From Physcomitrium patens (Eukaryota > Streptophyta > Bryopsida > Funariales > Funariaceae): a DNA stretch of 64,000 nt. This document shows, piece after piece, positions 62,387 through 64,000 of this stretch. The translations under genes were made by a program, and so were the position numbers. The notes beneath the pieces were generated by a model. That model ran no database searches. It worked only from the letters and a program-made list of their open reading frames with translations, and had not been told where the DNA came from. The DNA lies in assembly GCF_000002425.4 (NCBI RefSeq), contig NC_037260.1:13077516-13141515 (forward strand), written 5' to 3'. Position 1 is the first letter of the stretch. Each line of letters begins with the position of its first letter.

Positions 62387-64000
62387 TCATCTTGGTTTTG
62401 ATGGATGTCGTTGATGAAAAACTTTGACTTTAGCTGATGCATTTGCTAGATTCCTGGATGGCTCCCATGTGCGTTCACTAATATCATATCCGCGCCAATG
62501 AACAAGATATTCCAGCTTATTTCGGCGCCGCCTTGAGTCTAATATCTCTTCCACCTCAAATTCTTCATTATTATCTACTTCTATAGGAGGCGGTGGCATT
62601 TGTCTTCTTCCTTGTATATCCACTATCTTATATGGTTCAAGAAGAGACACGTGGAATACAGGATGGATCTTCATTGACTCCGGTAGATATAACCGATATG
62701 CAACTGGGTTGATCTGTTCAGAAACAGAAAAGGGGCCAAGCCTACGATAGTCCAACTTGTCACAAGGTCGAGTAGTCTTCATATTGCGACGAAGTAGCCA
62801 TACCTTATCACCCACGTTGAGTTGTGGTTGCTCCTTACGATATAGATCTACGTTTATCTTTTATCGTTCTTGAGCTTCCTTCAATTGCGTCTTCATTATT
62901 GCATGTAACTCTGACAACCGATTTGCCATATCTTCTGCTACAGGATTATCAACTTTTGAAAAATCAAAAGTATCAAGTCGTGGATGATAGCCATAATTGG
63001 CAAAGAAAGGTGTTTGTTGCGTGGAAGAATGTACCGTATTATTATAAGCAAACTCTGCCAATGGCAGAAGGGTTGTCCAATCATCTTGTTGGTAGTTGAT
63101 AGTACACCTTAAATATTGCTCCAAGACTTGGTTTACGTGCTCTGTTTTTCCATCAGTTTGAGGATGGAAAGCCGAAGATAGCTTTATGTCCACTTTTAAA
63201 ATCTTGAAAAGAGTCCTCCAGAATCTTGACACAAATTGAATTTCCCTATCTGATATGATATCTTTAAGTAATCCATGATAGCGATAGATATTATCAATGA
63301 AAAGCTTAGCTGTTTCTTCACCTGTGATAGATTTTGTACATGGCACAAAATGTGCCATCTTGGTGAAACGATCTACTATCACAAATATAGAATCATAAGA
63401 TCTTGAGCTTGGAAGATCTGTGATGAAATCCATAGAAACAGAAGACCATGGTTGTTCTGGTATAGGTAATGGCTGAAAAAGTCCGTAAGGTCGATGACGA
63501 GGAATTTTTGATCTTGAACAAATATCACATGATTGTACAAAGTCTTTGACTGACTTCCACATTTGTGGCCACCAAAAATCTCTTGATATGAGTTCTAAAG
63601 TCTTATTTTATCCAAAGTGCCCTGCTGCTGGAAAGTCATGACGTGCTTGAAGAACACGTAAACGTGCTTCTCCTTCTGGAACATATAGGCGTCCTTCAAA
63701 ATATAATAGATTATTCTTGAACTCGAACTTAGAAGGATCATGAGACTTGGAAGAATTATTCTTGATATCATGAACAAGAGGGTTTGAGGACATACTGGAC
63801 TGGATTTGCTTGAGAAAAGTTGAATCAACAGTCAATGTTGATTTCATTGCTCGGAGATGAAATTGCTCCAGTTTCAAGAGGACCGTTCTTTGTTGCTCAA
63901 AAGCTGCATCTCCTACTTTTGGTGCAAAATAAGAACGTCTAGATAGGGCATCGGACAAACCTTGTTGTTTTCCTGGTCGATAAGTGATAATGAACTCGAA
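62387..64000 (-). pseudogene. pol: pol fragment: RNase H end, integrase, chromodomain
   Basis: A single frame is readable from the right edge to the stop at 62387-62389, broken only by TAA at 63608-63610 and TAA at 62861-62863. Order: RNase H tail (LSDALSRRS); integrase HHCC zinc motif (HDFPAAGH ... CDIC); integrase core with its three acidic positions in MDFITDLP, SDREIQFVS and PQTDGKTEHVNQ; GPY/F-type region (GPFSVSEQINPVAYRLYLP); and a chromodomain (FEVEEILDSR, YLVHWRGYDISERTWEPS) at the C-terminus, typical of plant chromoviruses. The core motifs are intact, so the breaks look recent relative to the insertion. The 5' end is outside the window. Confidence 0.92.

Larger units (their letters stand above)
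61238..64000 (-). mobile_element. Ty3/gypsy chromodomain retrotransposon (chromovirus), 3' part
   Basis: The element runs right to left and leaves the window at 64000, so gag, protease, most of reverse transcriptase and the 5' LTR are not visible. Seen in order on the minus strand: end of RNase H, integrase, chromodomain, a non-coding spacer, a purine tract and the 3' LTR. Two nonsense codons interrupt pol. It is a plant retroelement, not expected to be autonomous in this copy. Confidence 0.9.

Noticed and set aside
62824..63099. 91-codon + ORF
   Set aside because: Antisense to the retrotransposon integrase.
1..64000. CRISPR array, operons or prokaryotic signals
   Set aside because: Only simple-sequence tandem repeats were seen; all supported genes are intron-containing plant genes.

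Overview
This is a land-plant nuclear sequence. The protein genes have many short GT-AG introns (mostly about 80-250 bp), and their closest recognisable relatives are plant-specific families: FLOE/DUF1421, GATA26/27-type factors with a DEUBAD-like domain, and the BIG5/MIN7/BEN1 ARF-GEF. Compact genes, long 5' leaders, very AT-rich intergenic DNA full of (TA)n microsatellites and a chromodomain Ty3/gypsy element would fit a bryophyte, perhaps a moss. That placement is an inference from style only.

Layout. 1-488 (+): 3' end of a FLOE-like gene. 0.5-12.2 kb: mostly AT-rich, with a complete 273-bp solo LTR flanked by a 5-bp target duplication (2930-3212), a GC-normal island at 4.3-8.3 kb without a convincing protein gene, and several local repeats. 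12.2-18 kb (-): GATA26/27-like factor, rebuilt as 8 coding exons (584 aa), behind a long 5' leader. 18-22.6 kb: simple-sequence-rich upstream DNA. 22.6-23.2 kb: an isolated GC-rich island with a G-box/ABRE. 23.2-38.2 kb: AT-rich DNA with microsatellites, a hairpin and one ORF-poor GC-normal island (29.8-32.5 kb). 38.8-49.7 kb (-): BIG5/MIN7-like ARF-GEF, rebuilt as 33 coding exons in consistent phase (1733 aa). 51.4-52.7 kb (+): unrecognised Gln/Ala-rich 265-aa protein in 5 coding exons, divergent from the ARF-GEF. 55.0-58.3 kb (-): F-box/WD40 protein in 9 coding exons (425 aa). 58.6-61.2 kb: AT-rich. 61.2-64.0 kb (-): 3' part of a chromodomain Ty3/gypsy retrotransposon, with pol broken by two nonsense codons, a polypurine tract and a 3' LTR; it runs off the right edge.

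These are independent eukaryotic genes, not an operon: a stress/condensate protein (FLOE), a chromatin-linked transcription factor, a trans-Golgi ARF-GEF, an orphan hydrophilic protein and a probable SCF substrate adaptor. I found no convincing new multi-gene system. The points most worth following are the Gln at the usual catalytic acid of the Sec7 domain, the orphan Q/A-rich protein, two introns that need GC-AG splicing, and the GC-normal islands without ORFs. Exon joins were made by eye from splice consensus, reading-frame phase and remembered family sequence; none has been tested against transcripts.
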